Positions 10,765-22,032 of a stretch of DNA of 64,000 nucleotides are shown here, one piece after another. Position 1 is the stretch's first letter. The number at the start of each line of letters is the position of its first letter. The notes under the pieces are model-generated. The model saw only the letters and a list, made by a program, of their open reading frames with translations, had not been told where the DNA came from and searched no databases. The DNA comes from Diploptera punctata (Eukaryota; Arthropoda; Insecta; Blattodea; Blaberidae). The stretch lies in assembly GCA_030220185.1 (NCBI GenBank), contig JASPKZ010008350.1:186001-250000 (forward strand), written 5' to 3'. The position numbers and the translations under genes were made by a program.

Positions 10765-11395
10765 TTAATTACGGTATACAATTTTATTCTGAATCGACTG
10801 CTCCACGTTCCGAGTTTTAATTGAAACTGAGGGAAGAAGAGCAATGTGGCAACATCGTGGTAGTCGCGGCAGTCGAGATCTTTGTATTTTAATAACCTAT
10901 AACAGCTGCGGGGAAACAAATCGAGCCGCTTGTTAAGCATCATAGTGAGGCAATAATATATTTAATGTAAACGGCGATGTTTGAAACAAATCAGAAATGT
11001 GAGGTTATGTAGGCCTATATTCACTGCATCTTGAACATATTATTCATTGCCAAATAGAGTCGCAATATTGTAAGAATCACCCTAGTATAGAAATAATGAA
11101 ACACATCAACCTGTATATTATAATCAACATTATAGGTTATTTATTTTTTAGTAAATAACTCGGTAAAATCACGGAATCTGTTCATTATTTGCTATATTCA
11201 ATGTATTTGTTGGAGAAAAAATAATACTCTGGCCTGTTCAGAATATTAAAAAGGAGGAGCTTTCTTAATATAAAAAGCAGGAGAGAAATCGATAAAGAGC
11301 GAGGTGAAACACTAGTGTCATTGGTTGTAAAACAAAATTGGTCATTTACTACGATTTGGGGCATGAGTTAAATTGTCCAAGAATTCAATCTATGA

Positions 11396-11920
11396 AAATA
11401 TATGTATGTGTCTGCGTGGAGTGTGTGTAGAGAGTAGAATAGATATTGAGGAATTCTTGGGGGGGGGGGTTGGCAAAAATTCTAACTTCTCAGAAGTTCG
11501 TGCTACTGTGTGCCTATTTAGATGATGTTATCTGTAAGAATTAATCTATTTGGAATGTCGAACATTACTTCTTCTTAACTGACACCTCATCCAGTATCCT
11601 GTTTTTTTATTCTTTTTTTTCAGCGGCTCTTTGAATTCGCGCAAGTTTCTATTCAGTCCACTCATTCACCCGTCCAATGGTCAATTTGTCTTCTTTCCCT
11701 TTCCGTGCTTCTAGCTAAGTCTGCCTTTCCTTCAGTGTCAGGGGTAAGCAACAAACATATAATTTAGGTTAATGATTTTTGTAACAAAAAGTTTCAATTA
11801 TTACATGAAAATATCATCTAGTGTTACATGAAACTAAGTCTTGAGGTTTTTAGGAATGAGAATGGAGAATGGATAAAGCTTCACTTTAAGAAACTCCATA
11901 ATTTATATTCTGTATACAAT
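11396..11920. other. No gene; short G-run and simple sequence
   Basis: Contains a run of ten or eleven G at about 11459-11469 and T-rich DNA near 11600. No supported feature otherwise. Confidence 0.4.
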
Positions 11921-11936
11921 GTAAAACCATTATTCT

Positions 11937-13635
11937 TACTTACTTACTCACTGGCACTATCGAACCCGTAGGTTCATGGCCGCACGGACATAAGCTCTCC
12001 ATACATCCCTATCCTGAGCTAATGCTTTCCAATCATTCCCTGTATAATCTACTTCCCTCAAATCATAGTTAATGTTGTTCTCCCACCTCATTCTTGGTCT
12101 ACCAACTGGGCGTTTTCCTTCTGGCTTTCCTACAAGAAGTTTCCATGCACGTCTTTCATTCCCCATACGCGCAACATGTCCTGCCCATCGCAGTCTACGG
12201 GACTTAACTGTTCTTATTATATCTGGCTTCCTATAAAGACCATGTAGTTCATTGTTATGTAGTCTTCTCCATTCACCTGTCTGTTCATCTCTCTTTGTTC
12301 CAAAAAATTTCCTAAGAACTTTATTCTCAAATACTCGTAATCTCCTTTCCTCCCTTAAAGTAAGAGTCCATGTTTCGCACCCATATAATATAACTGGTAG
12401 AATAATAGTTTTATATATTTTCAGCTTAATGTTTTTTGAAAGGAGTTGGGACATCAAAAGTCTCTGCAATGCATAATAGCATGCATTTCCAGAATTGAGC
12501 CTATGTTTAATTTCTTTGTGCGTCTCATTCCTATTTGTGATTATTGTTCCTAGTATTTGAATTCAGCCAATTCCTCAAATTTCCCTCATTTGTCATTAGC
12601 TGTCCATTTCCATTATATAATGTATTTCTACGTGTGACCATATATTTAGTTTTACTGATATTTACTTCCAGTCCTAATTTCTTAGTGTTACTCAATAGTG
12701 TGTGCGTGTTGGCCTTTAGTATCTCCTCGCTATCGGCCAGTAGTACTACATCATCAGCATAAACTAACAGCTTATTTATATACCATTCAGTTGTAAGCCT
12801 TCCTCATTCTCTAAAGATTTAATGGCATGCTCTAGTACAAAATTAAATAGTAGAGGAGATAGTGCATCTCCTTGCTTCACCCATTCTGGATTTCAAAAGT
12901 GTCTGAAAACTGTTTGCCTACACGCACCCTACTCGTTGAGCCATTTAGACACATTCGTATAAGTCTAACTAACTTTTTAGGAATTCCGAACTCCAGCAGG
13001 ATACTATATAACTTCTCCCTCTTAATTGAATCATATGCTTTTTTGAAGTCTACATATAGTTGATGTACAGTACCATTATATTCCCATTTCTTTTCTAAAA
13101 TCTGTCTTATACTAAAAATTTGATCCGTTGTAGACCTGTTTCTTCTAAATGCACATTGATGATCTCCTAGAATGTCATCAATATAGGGAGTAAGTCTGCT
13201 TACTAATATATTTGTTAGAATTTTGTACGAAGTTGAAAGTAATGAGATGCCCCTGTAGTTGTTGCAATCAGTTTTATCTCCTTTCTTATAAATTGGTACG
13301 ATAATTGATTCCTTCCATTCATCTGGAAGAGCTTCTTTTTCCCAAATCATACTAAGCAACCAGCGTATCTTGTCCATCTATTTTTCTCCCCCTGATTTTA
13401 TCAGTTCTGCTGGGATCTCATCTGAACCTGATGCTTTATACATCTTCAATTTTTCAATTGCCATTTCAACCTCCAATGCACTTGGCTCTGCGACTAGCAT
13501 TTCTGCTGTCTGTAACTTATCCTCCTCAATGTCCTGTTCTGTATGTACATTTAATAGCTGATTAAAATAACTTTTCCATCTATTTAATATACTCTTGGAA
13601 TCTGCAATCATATCCCCATTTTCATTCCGAATTAT
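11937..13635 (-). mobile_element. RTE-like LINE R1, best copy (partial reverse transcriptase plus C-terminus)
   Basis: The reading runs from 13611 downward. It opens with SILNRWKSYFNQLLN and KASGSDEIPAELIKSGGEK, then an in-frame TAG at 13378-13380. The RT core follows: NNYRGISLLSTSYKILTNIL, FRRNRSTTDQIF and the catalytic YVDFKKAYDSI. After a one-base loss near 12880 it continues as VKQGDALSPLLFN and the second catalytic motif YADDVVLLADSEE (about 12724-12764). The C-terminus reads LYGCETWTLTLREERRLRVF, RRLRWAGHVARMGNERRAW and RPVGRPRMRWENNINYDL. The endonuclease domain is missing (5' truncation). Tail is (AGTA)n on the minus strand. Perfect 14-bp TSDs aaaaccattattct lie at 11923-11936 and 13636-13649. 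RT and the YADD box are established LINE features; RTE assignment rests on the C-terminal block. Confidence 0.9.
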
Positions 13636-14290
13636 AAAACCATTATTCTACCAGTTATATTATATGGATGCGAAACATAGACTCTTACTTTAAGGGAGGA
13701 GAGGAGATTACGAGTATTTGAGAATGAAGTTCTTAGGACAATTTTTGGACCAAAGAGAGATGAACAGACAGGTGAATGAGGAAGACCAAATAGCAGTGAA
13801 CTTCATGGTCTTTATGAGAAGCCAGATATAATAGGAATAGTTAAGTCTCGTAGACTGCGATGGGCAGGACATGTGGTACGAATGGGGAATGAAAGATGTG
13901 CATGTAAGATTCTTGTAGGAAACCCAGAGGGAAAACGCCCAGTTGGTAGATCAAGAATGAGGTGAGAGAATAACATTAACTATGATTTGAAGGAAGTAGA
14001 TTAAGTTATACAGGGTACTACCTTGGTTTCCTAGATGTCACTATGAGGCGGAACGCTGACCATGGACCACTCAAAATTACATCTATACGAAAACAAGTAC
14101 TAAAATTAGTATGGTTCAAATTCTTCCCTGTAGGGGGAGAGCGCCTAAATCTCTGTAAAGGGAAAACATGGGCTTACAATACAAATACATGATTGGAAAG
14201 CATTGGCTCGGGATAGAGATGTATGGAGAGATTGTGTCCCTGCGGCCGTGATCCCACGGGTTCGATAGCGCCAGTGAGTTAGTTAGTTTT
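13636..14290 (+). mobile_element. RTE-like LINE R1, 3' end, carrying a SINE-A fragment
   Basis: Plus-strand R1 C-terminus (ccagttatattatatggatg, gagattacgagtatttgaga, agggaaaacgcccagttggt) ending at cgccagtgagttagttag. It is split at about 14012-14186 by the 3' part of a SINE-A, after which R1 resumes as gattggaaagcattggctcg. The minus-strand R1 above inserted at its 5' boundary. Confidence 0.8.
14012..14186 (+). repeat. SINE-A 3' fragment inside R1
   Basis: Matches the last 175 bases of the SINE-A at 22141-22552 (ctaccttggtttcctagatg, atgaggcggaacgctgacca, gggagagcgcctaaatctct). No head, so a 5'-truncated insertion; no clear TSD. Confidence 0.75.
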
Positions 14291-14950
14291 GGTCCTAATT
14301 TAGCTGGGGGTTAATAGGCTATGTTAAGGAGATTTAGATGTATAGGTCGAATGAAAAACAGTAGAAATGCTTTCAATTTTTTTTTTGTGAAATCCTTCGG
14401 AAAAAAATAATTACGAATGTCTAGGTGTAGATCTTTGGGAGTGAATATCGACGTTATAAAGTGTGGCGCTTTGTCCCTGGTTTTTCTACTAGAAGTTTCT
14501 ATGTCCTTCTTTCTACATTATTCCTCCCACATCGGGATTCAGTTGTCAAGTGGAAGGTCTTACTGATAGAGACATTGAAACTACGGGTTACATAAGTCAT
14601 TGGTAGCGTATTTCATAATGAGATTTTTTCATTAGGGAATTCCTGTTATATGAGTGTGGAAAGTGTTATATATTTATGACTATACAGTCTAAGTTCTATC
14701 CATTATCCTTACCTTTTACTAGTAAAATTACTAATTTAAGAATTTGCCGGGATAGCGAATTCACTTAAAAGTCCTTGTTTTGAGAAAATAATTAAGAAGA
14801 AAAAGAAAAAAAAAGTAGTTTGTAATGTAACAATTCTTTACAATACTTACTATCCTCCCACTATATTTTAATATTTAAACAATTTATATAAGAAATTAAT
14901 ATATTGTCACAATTAATATACTTTAGAGACAAAGCTCAATTTGTTTTTCC
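14291..14950. other. No feature recognised
   Basis: AT-rich; degraded R1-like snippets near 14470-14510 (tttttctactagaagtttct) hint at an old LINE remnant but are too short to call. Confidence 0.35.
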
Positions 14951-14962
14951 ACTATCACTATT

Positions 14963-15262
14963 GGGGCACGCCGTAGTGTAGTGGTTAAGGCACTGAGCTA
15001 CAGGCTGGAGGGTCGAGGGTTCAAGTCCCGTTGGGGTCAGGATTTTTAAACTGACCCAAATCCTCTGGCGGCACTATGGCCCTGGGGTCGACTCAGCCTC
15101 TAACGGAAATGAGTACCAGACGCCCGTTCTGGGGGTAAAGGCGGCCGTCACGCAGGACTGACAACCCGGCTGACATAAAGTGCCGATTGTCTAGAAAAGG
15201 TGGGAGCCTTAACCTCCTACTACCCCAAGGGCCTCCGGGTCTGTTGTGGGATCACTTTACTT
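14963..15262 (+). repeat. SINE-D copy, full length with 12-bp TSD
   Basis: Starts ggggcacgccgtagtgtagt (A box region tagtgtagtggttaagg), B box gggttcaagtcccg, body gtcgactcagcctctaacgg, tail gggatcactttactt. Flanked by actatcactatt at 14951-14962 and 15263-15274. Best reference copy of the family here. Established: A and B boxes are internal RNA polymerase III promoter elements. Confidence 0.92.
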
Positions 15263-15274
15263 ACTATCACTATT

Positions 15275-15744
15275 ACCTTTTGTCTTAATTCCGAGTTTAA
15301 GTTTTTTTAGGGATGAACAAGCATTTGCATAAATATCAGCGTTTATTTTTTCTCTCTGTTTCACTTACTTTGTATTGTCCAAAAGGTATATATACGTATT
15401 TCAATTTCAATAGCTACATACCAGGGCCTTTAATACTGTAAGTGCTCAGTCGATGAGGAAAGTCTCTCGCTCCTCCTATTCAACCCTATGTCGGATAGGC
15501 TAACAAGGCAAGACACTGCTATTCATTTGCCAGTTGGGTTGTTTAATTGGGAGTGCACCTGATGCAGGTAGGAGGGACCCAGCGAGCAAGTTTTAACAGG
15601 CCTGCTATATGCTTACACTCTACAACCTCTTCTAACATTCAGTGAGGATAGGAATGATGTAATCAAGCCAATATAATTTTACAAAAAACCTTACAACTTT
15701 CTCAGCTTTATAGATGTATGTATGCATGTATGTATGTATGTATG
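15275..15744. other. Unassigned sequence with a short tandem (ATGT)n
   Basis: A moderately GC-balanced block at 15420-15630 could be an unrecognised repeat or unique DNA. (GTAT)n repeats lie at 15717-15746. Confidence 0.4.
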
Positions 15745-16084
15745 TACTCCGTAAGTCCCTCATTGAGACGTAGGTGCTCCCCTAGCGGAAGTACCTTCAC
15801 CAGGCTATTTTATACTCATATTTCCCTACATATGGCAGTGAGTGACATGTGATCAGCACATCGTCTCATTGAGACATCTAGTACTAAGACATTACGTGGA
15901 TGGGGAAAAATTTTATTCAAATGCTCTAATCTAGGCCTCAAGTTTCTCTTACGAGTCCGAAAATCTTCAAACTCGGGACCCACTGCTTAAATCCGGAGGA
16001 CTAGTCGTGCGATTTTTTTCTATCTTAAAAATCTATCTACCCTGGTCGGATTTGAACCAGTGGCCTCAGGACGAGAGGCAGACT
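15745..16084 (-). repeat. SINE-A copy
   Basis: Tail gtgctcccctagcggaagta, body ttttctatcttaaaaatcta, minus-strand B box region cggatttgaaccagtggcc. The head beyond the B box is lost. Confidence 0.7.
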
Positions 16085-16204
16085 TTTATAGATACGCTAA
16101 TTTTGGTAGAACATTCTGTACCCAATGAATAATTTTAAATTATTGACAGAAAAACGGTACGAGTAAACTGGGTTTATCTTTATAACAAGCTCTTCTAATA
16201 AGTT

Positions 16205-16560
16205 TGCCACCACTGTGGTCTCGAGGTAGCGTGCTGCCTTGTCACGCAGCGGGCCCGGGTTCGATCCCCGGTCGGGGCAGTTTTTCTGGGTGAGGTTTTT
16301 ATCGGGGTTTTTCCTCACCTGTAAGACAAATGTCAGGAAAACTTTAAGGCCCAAACGGTCTCCGAAACCATATGGCGTTCATCATCATCCTTATCATCCT
16401 TATCATTATCATCATCCTTCACCGGTGTGGAAAGCAACGGGAAGCTACCACACTTACAATTTCCTAGTAAAGCTGCAAGCATAGCATGAAAATGCTATGA
16501 TTGCAGTGATGGACCTGCCTTGGAGCAGAATTACTATGGACTATGGATGGATGGTTTATT
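16205..16560 (+). repeat. SINE-B copy, near full length
   Basis: Head ccaccactgtggtctcgagg, B box gggttcgatccccggtcgg, body tttatcggggtttttcctca, (ATC/CTT)n spacer, caccggtgtggaaagcaacg, 3' stem gcatagcatgaaaatgctat, end with (TGGA)n. Confidence 0.88.
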
Positions 16561-16861
16561 TATATTATGTCGATACAAAAAATGGGTCCGTTTTTTAACT
16601 ATTTCAATATTTTATGCTGTAATGTTCAATTTTCCGCCCTTTTTTATTGATAAATGTGCTTACCTGAGATATTGTATGAAATAAAAGCATTTGGACACTC
16701 CTGAGAACTAGATTGTTCATCCAACGAATAGAGCAAAGTGCATGTGACAAGTAAAGTGCTTTATCCACACATATCAGACTGTACATATCACGAAGGTATA
16801 CCACCGATTAATTTTACATGAGAACTCATTTCAAGTCATTCAAGGCACAATAGAAATTATT

Positions 16862-16990
16862 TAGACCTGCGGAGTGGGTTGACTCGTGCAAAGATGCGCA
16901 GGTTCAAATCCTAACTAACCTGTTTAAGGATTTTCCATGATTTTATTAATCACTGATGTAAATACCGAGATGGATATTTCTAACATGACT
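16862..16990 (+). repeat. Short tRNA-like SINE fragment
   Basis: Has B box caggttcaaatcc and A-like gagtgggttgactcgtg, followed by an AT-rich body; it stops at the left border of the pogo element. Confidence 0.45.
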
Positions 16991-16992
16991 TA

Positions 16993-17749
16993 CTGTATTT
17001 TACAGACTATAAGACGTTCCGGACTATAATATGCACTTTAATATTTAAGCAATTTTTAAAAAAATAACAGTTTTTACTATTTTTATATTATATTGCAAAG
17101 CCAGAGTAAAAAATCTTAGTTTATAAAAACCGTTCTGATCTTTAAAATCCCTGAAAATTCATCTGAACTTTTTTCTCCTTCTTTCTCTTCTTCCTCTTCG
17201 TCGCCATCGTTGTCCTCTTCATATATAAGATGGTCTTCACTGCCATCGCGAACGTTACTTACGCCGCACTTCTTGAAAGATTTAGCAATAATGTCTTCTC
17301 TCACTCTAGACCATGACATTTGTTATCCACTAATACACTTGTTTGATTGTATGTCGTTTTAAAGCTCCCTTCGGCGTGAATTCATGTTGGGTTTCATCCA
17401 TCATCCATTTGTTGAAGTTCACTGGCATCGTAGACTGCATTGACGCATCATAGGCTAGACAGTGTTCTGGGTTTGTGATGGCGGGACGGGAGGGAAAGTG
17501 TTAGCAAGCTTGTGAATCCCCGCAACTCATGTCCGTCGCATCGGTGCACTGCTGCTGCGAGTTGAATCCAATGTTGCCAGATAGAGATAGGTTTCCCGTG
17601 GTATCGAATATATGACCATTTTTAAGACTGGCGGGAATTTTAAAACAAACACTGGACATTTTTATATTAATTTCTAGTATAAGACGTGTCTGAATTTTGG
17701 AGGCAATTTTTCGAAGAAAAAAGTGCGTCTTATAGTCTGTAAAATGCGG
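16993..17749 (-). mobile_element. pogo/Tigger-type transposon, internally deleted
   Basis: Terminal inverted repeats of about 24 bp: left ctgtattttacagactataa, right its reverse complement with two changes; TA duplication at 16991-16992 and 17750-17751. A minus-strand ORF (17116-17319) encodes VREDIIAKSFKKCGVSNVRDG, then SEDHLIYEE and an acidic run. This resembles the C-terminal end of pogo/Tigger DDE transposases (SFKKCGISN-type motif, family knowledge). The DDE core is gone, so it is a 757-bp non-autonomous derivative. Confidence 0.8.
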
Positions 17750-17759
17750 TAACTTCCCA

Positions 17760-17960
17760 CGGATCCTGGTGGACCAGTGGTTATCATGCTCGCTATTATT
17801 TGTGAGTTCACAGGTTCAAATCCTTTCGGAATCGATGGGTTTTTAAGATCATAAAAAGTCTGAGTACGCCTGCCTTCAAAAGATAAATCAAGTTGAAGAT
17901 TAAGTCATGGAAAATAATCTCAAGCGTGTAAATAAAATTCATCTACTCATTTACGCCCAA
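17760..17960 (+). repeat. tRNA-derived SINE copy (minor family)
   Basis: Head ggatcctggtggaccagtgg (A box) and B box caggttcaaatcc, then an AT-rich body (gtctgagtacgcctgcc; gattaagtcatgg). It starts 10 bases after the pogo element. Confidence 0.55.
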
Positions 17961-18039
17961 ATTTGAATTGTGGCGCTAATGTCCTGAGTTGTTATAGAGG
18001 GTCGTTAAATAAAATACTATACATTATTATCGTTTCTTT

Positions 18040-18440
18040 TTCTACATTATCCAATGATTAAGCTTGTTGTCTCGTTCCGGTTTCATGAAAGCTAGAATTG
18101 TTAAAATTGTTCAGACCATCTTCTGTGCGGGCGTCCAAAATTTCTCCTTCCGTGTGGTTTATAATTCAGCAATAATTATGGAAATCTTTCTTCTGGTATT
18201 TTATCAATATCTTATTTCCAGGCGTTCCTATAATTAACTAATCGAAAATATTTATTTGAAAATATTTAGTTCGTTTCTTATATCTTCATTTCAGTTCTTA
18301 TCCAGCAGAGTATATACTGCTATACATCTTGAAAATCTCATCTCAATAGCTTCCAATCGTTGTTCTTGTCTTTTAGTGATCGTCCAACATTCTGATCCAT
18401 ACATCAATACAGGAACAGACATTACTTTATACATTTTTTG
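18040..18440 (-). mobile_element. RTE-like LINE R2, C-terminal fragment
   Basis: Minus-strand reading from 18434: KMYKVMSVPVLMYGSECWTI, then KRQEQRLEAIEMRF, followed by stops. The 3' end gaaaccggaacgagacaaca near 18070 matches the 3' end of R2 at 20985. Degraded. Confidence 0.7.
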
Positions 18441-19114
18441 TTAAATTATAGTTTCTTGTTTAAAAAAACTTTAGTCGGTGAATCTAAACTTGGGTAAATG
18501 TAGACGGAATAACTATTAAGCTATTCAATTCTCAATCCAAAACTCTCATTCCCACAGGGGGCGCATATTGAGAAACCTAGTTGCGGGCAATCCCGATGAT
18601 TCCCAAATGACTTGGTGATCATCATGTTGAAAACACTCTTGATGTATAGTGGGTCACCTGGGTGATCTGTTCTAATATTTTAAGTCCAAATCCATTAAAT
18701 TAGGAGATTTTTATTATATGAAATAATTCCCTTTCCGCACTTTTTCTGTCGTACCTAAAAAATTACAAATTATTGTTTAAAATTATCTCTATTTTTTATT
18801 ATAAAAATATTAATTAACATTAGAAAATTGTATTTTTAAAAAATGAACATGTTTTATTCCAGTAATATTTCACTGGCTGGTAAGTAAAACAAAGGTGTAA
18901 AGTACTTCATGTTGGGAGATTTACATAAATTTGTGGATAACTCGAAAAAAAGTGGAAACCTATAAATTCTATTTTCGACAAGAAAGTTGATTCTTGAAGT
19001 ATCGCATCTAACAAAAATTGATATTTGAATTAGGTATGCAGCTAGTGTCTTATTTAATGACGTTCTTTAACGTCACAAGACATTTGGTCGTTATTCAAAG
19101 GATAAACATGAAAT

Positions 19115-19115
<1 letters not shown>
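18441..19115. other. No feature recognised
   Basis: AT-rich DNA without coding or repeat signals that I can support. Confidence 0.4.
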
Positions 19116-19167
<52 letters not shown>

Positions 19168-19202
19168 AGAGGCTTGATATAATTTTTTTTTTTTTTTTTT
19201 TT
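19116..19202. repeat. (CA)n microsatellite followed by a T20 run
   Basis: CA repeats at 19116-19165 and about twenty T at 19183-19202. Confidence 0.97.
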
Positions 19203-19424
19203 GCTCTAACCTCGACTTCATCATTATCCAGTGTAAGGTACATATGTTAACTGGTGTTTCTCGTATAATTTATCATATTTATACTATTATTATTACTACT
19301 ATTATTATCATAAGTATTATTGTTATTATCGTATAAAATGTTGTTTGTGCATGAAATTTACATTGCAACATTTAATGTATTTTTAACTCTTTATAGTTAG
19401 AATTGTGCATATCTATATTTGTCA

Positions 19425-19493
19425 AATATTTATTTGTGCTGGCTGAGTGGAAGAGAAGGCCTTATGGCCTTAACTCTGCCAGAATATATAAAA

Positions 19494-19574
<81 letters not shown>
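19425..19574 (+). mobile_element. LINE 3' end with (ATT)n tail
   Basis: gctgagtggaagagaaggcc and ttatggccttaactctgcca, then an ATT repeat of about 27 units. The same module, reversed, is the 3' end of the LINE at 56045 and of the fragment at 39376, so I read it as the 3' terminus of that CR1/L2-like family. Confidence 0.6.
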
Positions 19575-19582
19575 AGTTGTTT

Positions 19583-20082
19583 TTACGACATGTCCGGTGT
19601 TCTCTCCTGGCATTGGCGGAATTGTAACCCACTTCTAAAGTTCGGGCGGAGTTACATTACACTGATGATATGACAGGTGGCGAATGATAATGAAGTGCCA
19701 GGAGAGCCCTTACATCTAAACGTAACCTAATCCAGACCATGGTAGACCACACGAATAATTCCATTAACCCTTAAATTGACAAAACACAAATTTCTTCTGT
19801 TAGTTATTTGAATGTGGCGGAACGCAGTGAAAACGGAATATTGTATATCTGTTATTATTAGGTATATTGTATAATTAGACACACATTTAAGTGGTTTCTT
19901 TTTGTTCGTTATCTTCTGATTTATTTAAAATATTTAATTAATTAAACCAACTGTTGTATCCAAAAGGATACATTACGAATTTAAGGGTTAAAGAAACAAT
20001 TCTTGTGGTCTGACCGGAAATCTAACCCAGGACCCCATGAACTGTAGTCAGAAGCACTGACCATTAGCCCTTGAGCTTATGT
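19583..20082 (-). repeat. SINE-C copy interrupted by a piggyBac-type MITE
   Basis: Central domain gttctctcctggcattggcg to gtgccaggagagccc, then ccagaccatggtagaccac. After the MITE come ttgtggtctgaccgg and the minus-strand tRNA-like head (aaatctaacccaggacccca; gactgtagtcag-type arm; accattagcccttgagctt). Matches 56690-56995. Confidence 0.7.
19768..19987. mobile_element. piggyBac-type MITE, 220 bp
   Basis: Ends cccttaaatt and its reverse complement, flanked by TTAA at 19764-19767 and 19988-19991. Removing it and one TTAA restores the SINE-C layout seen at 56880-56930. TTAA target duplication with CCC termini is the established piggyBac signature. No coding capacity. Confidence 0.8.
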
Positions 20083-20960
20083 TTCTTAAATCTATATTAT
20101 CAGACCCATGGTTTCATTTCATTTTGAGAAGAAAGTATCGACGAGGAGTTTTATGATTAAAACAATTAATCGATTCGGACCGAGTATTAATCTGAATTTC
20201 GAGTCGTAGGTGCAAGCATGGTCAACATTCGATTAGCGAGACCGAAACTGCGACTTTAAATATAGATTTCAACAAAGTGGAAAATAGAAAAATAATTTCA
20301 TACGATAGGCTATATCAACTTATTAACTGTAAAGCTACCTAAGAAATAAAACAAATATATCTCTTACACGTTAGCAATTTTTTAAAGCGATTTAAAATTT
20401 ATTGTATGGTAAAAATACCTAGTAATGATCGGACGGTAATTTTAGTCTCACTTTTGAGAGCTAACGTGTTCGAATCCCATGACCGAGCTACAGGACATGT
20501 TTCATCGTTCCTGTTTTCAAAGCAAATGCTGGGATGGAATTGCATTATCACGATCTACTTCGTCGTTAATCAATATTTCTTACTTCATTAACCCTTATCC
20601 TATAAGTCACATTCATCTCATGTTATTTAATATTTTTATAAAACAATACAAAATCAAACGAGTATAAATGATTGTGTCAAATTACACATTAATGTACAAC
20701 AATAACTTAAGATTTTTTACATTATTTTGTTTTCATTGAGGTCCGAAACATTTAAATAACTGGCAATGAAATTATTCTGTCGCCAAATAACCCCGTAATG
20801 ATAGCCACTATTAACTTACCTGCCAAAGAGCCCTAGTGGGTTCTAACATACGCAGCACACTGGGCGAAGCTAGACTTCGTCTTATCCAGTCCAGTCCAGT
20901 CTGTCGCCAATTTAAGAGTTAAATAAAGTTAAATACAGGAACGCTTGGAAATAACATGTT
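20083..20960. other. No feature recognised
   Basis: Contains a GC-richer patch at 20820-20895 with short direct repeats ccagtccagtccagt; otherwise AT-rich and without support for any feature. Confidence 0.4.
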
Positions 20961-20964
20961 AATG

Positions 20965-21130
20965 GAATGCCAGAAGAAAGATTTCCAAAATGATTACTGA
21001 ATTATAAACCATAAGGAAGGAGAAATGTTGAAAGTCCACAAAGATGATGTGTCTAAATAATTCTAACAATTCTAGTTTTCATGAAACCGGAACGAGCCAA
21101 TGGCTTAATATCTGGATGATGACTAAGAAT
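20965..21130 (+). mobile_element. RTE-like LINE R2, 3' end
   Basis: gttttcatgaaaccggaacg, agccaatggcttaat and gatgatgactaag form the R2 3' terminus, also seen reversed at 18040. Confidence 0.6.
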
Positions 21131-21660
21131 AAGGGATTTATTAGATTTTTAAATAACTGGCAGGAGATATTGTTTCATTAATTTAAGGGCTAAACATAGC
21201 CTATACAGTATAGTTCACCGGTAACAGCTAGGCTATCATAGTTACAATATCACTAACGATAACACACTAAGCATCTCTAGATAAACCAAAGTTAAACTGT
21301 ATCAAATATATAAACAGTGCCTATTGTTTACAGATTAATAAGTATGTATAATCCAAAGCTCTATTTCTGGGAACTTGTTTACAATATTTTACACGCAGTT
21401 ATTACAAGTAAATGCATTTCATAAATATGTCAGGAAGTAGTGCGTTTATCATACTATGCTTTGAATATCTCTATTTATTAATTAGAAACCTAGTGTTGAA
21501 AGATTGATGCGATAAATAATGTTGATATATGATTAAGTTATCTTTTCGGGGAATCCTTTCCTGTTTTGAAACAGTTTTGTTGAAAAAATTAAGGAATGCG
21601 ATACTTTTCATTAGTCGCATATGCAATATTATTTGCGAAATAATTTCTGTTAACATTAAA

Positions 21661-21945
21661 ATGCCGTAGCATAGTGGTTAGGGCAGTACGCTACAAACCG
21701 GAAGGTTAGAGTTCGAGTCCCGGTGGATCAGGATTTTTAAAACTGACAAACTTTCTGGTGACACCATGATCCTGGGGTCGCGTCAGCCTATAATGGAAAT
21801 AAGTACCGGACGCTTGTTCTGGGGGTAAAGGTGGCTGTCACGCAGGGCTTACAACACGGCCGATTGTCTAGAAAAAAGTGGGAGCCTTAGCCTTCTACTA
21901 CCCGAAGGGTCTCCTATGGCCTGTAGTGGGATCACTTTACTTTTT
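21661..21945 (+). repeat. SINE-D copy
   Basis: Head atgccgtagcatagtggtta (the first few bases of the family are missing), B box gagttcgagtcccgg, body as in 14963-15262 with small deletions, tail gggatcactttactttttac. Confidence 0.85.
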
Positions 21946-22032
21946 ACTTATTAATAATGATAATCATTGATAAAATGTTCTGCTGAAAATAGCATCTACG
22001 TTAGTCTATGGAGTGACTATATAACTATCGAA

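Larger units (their letters stand above)
9959..10956. mobile_element. TA-flanked inverted-repeat DNA transposon remnant
   Basis: Ends ttattacctcagtctgatgg (left) and the reverse complement of ttattgcctcactatgatg (right) form imperfect TIRs, with TA on both sides (9957-9958, 10957-10958) and repeat E continuing on both sides. Inside are a TATA-like tttatataaaagcgg, a long (ATT)n and a SINE-D. No transposase seen, so superfamily unassigned. Confidence 0.5.
9793..11378 (-). repeat. Repeat E copy, split by a TA-flanked DNA element
   Basis: Left part 9793-9956 (gagtggcatttgttaggact; aataaaattaagctgtttgc) and right part 10959-11378 (tgtaaacggcgatgtttga; aaggaggagctttcttaat; ggggcatgagttaaattgtc) join into the E order seen in the units at 33.1-36.6 kb, reversed. 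The split at 9957-10958 falls between modules that are adjacent in the other copies. Confidence 0.65.

Noticed and set aside
11923..14290. Twin-priming inversion producing the head-to-head R1 pair
   Set aside because: Both arms contain complete R1 3' ends, while twin priming gives one 3' end; the TSD shows two separate insertions.
17116..17319. Acidic ORF as a host gene
   Set aside because: It lies between TIRs with TA duplications and carries the pogo/Tigger C-terminal motif, so it is transposon-derived.
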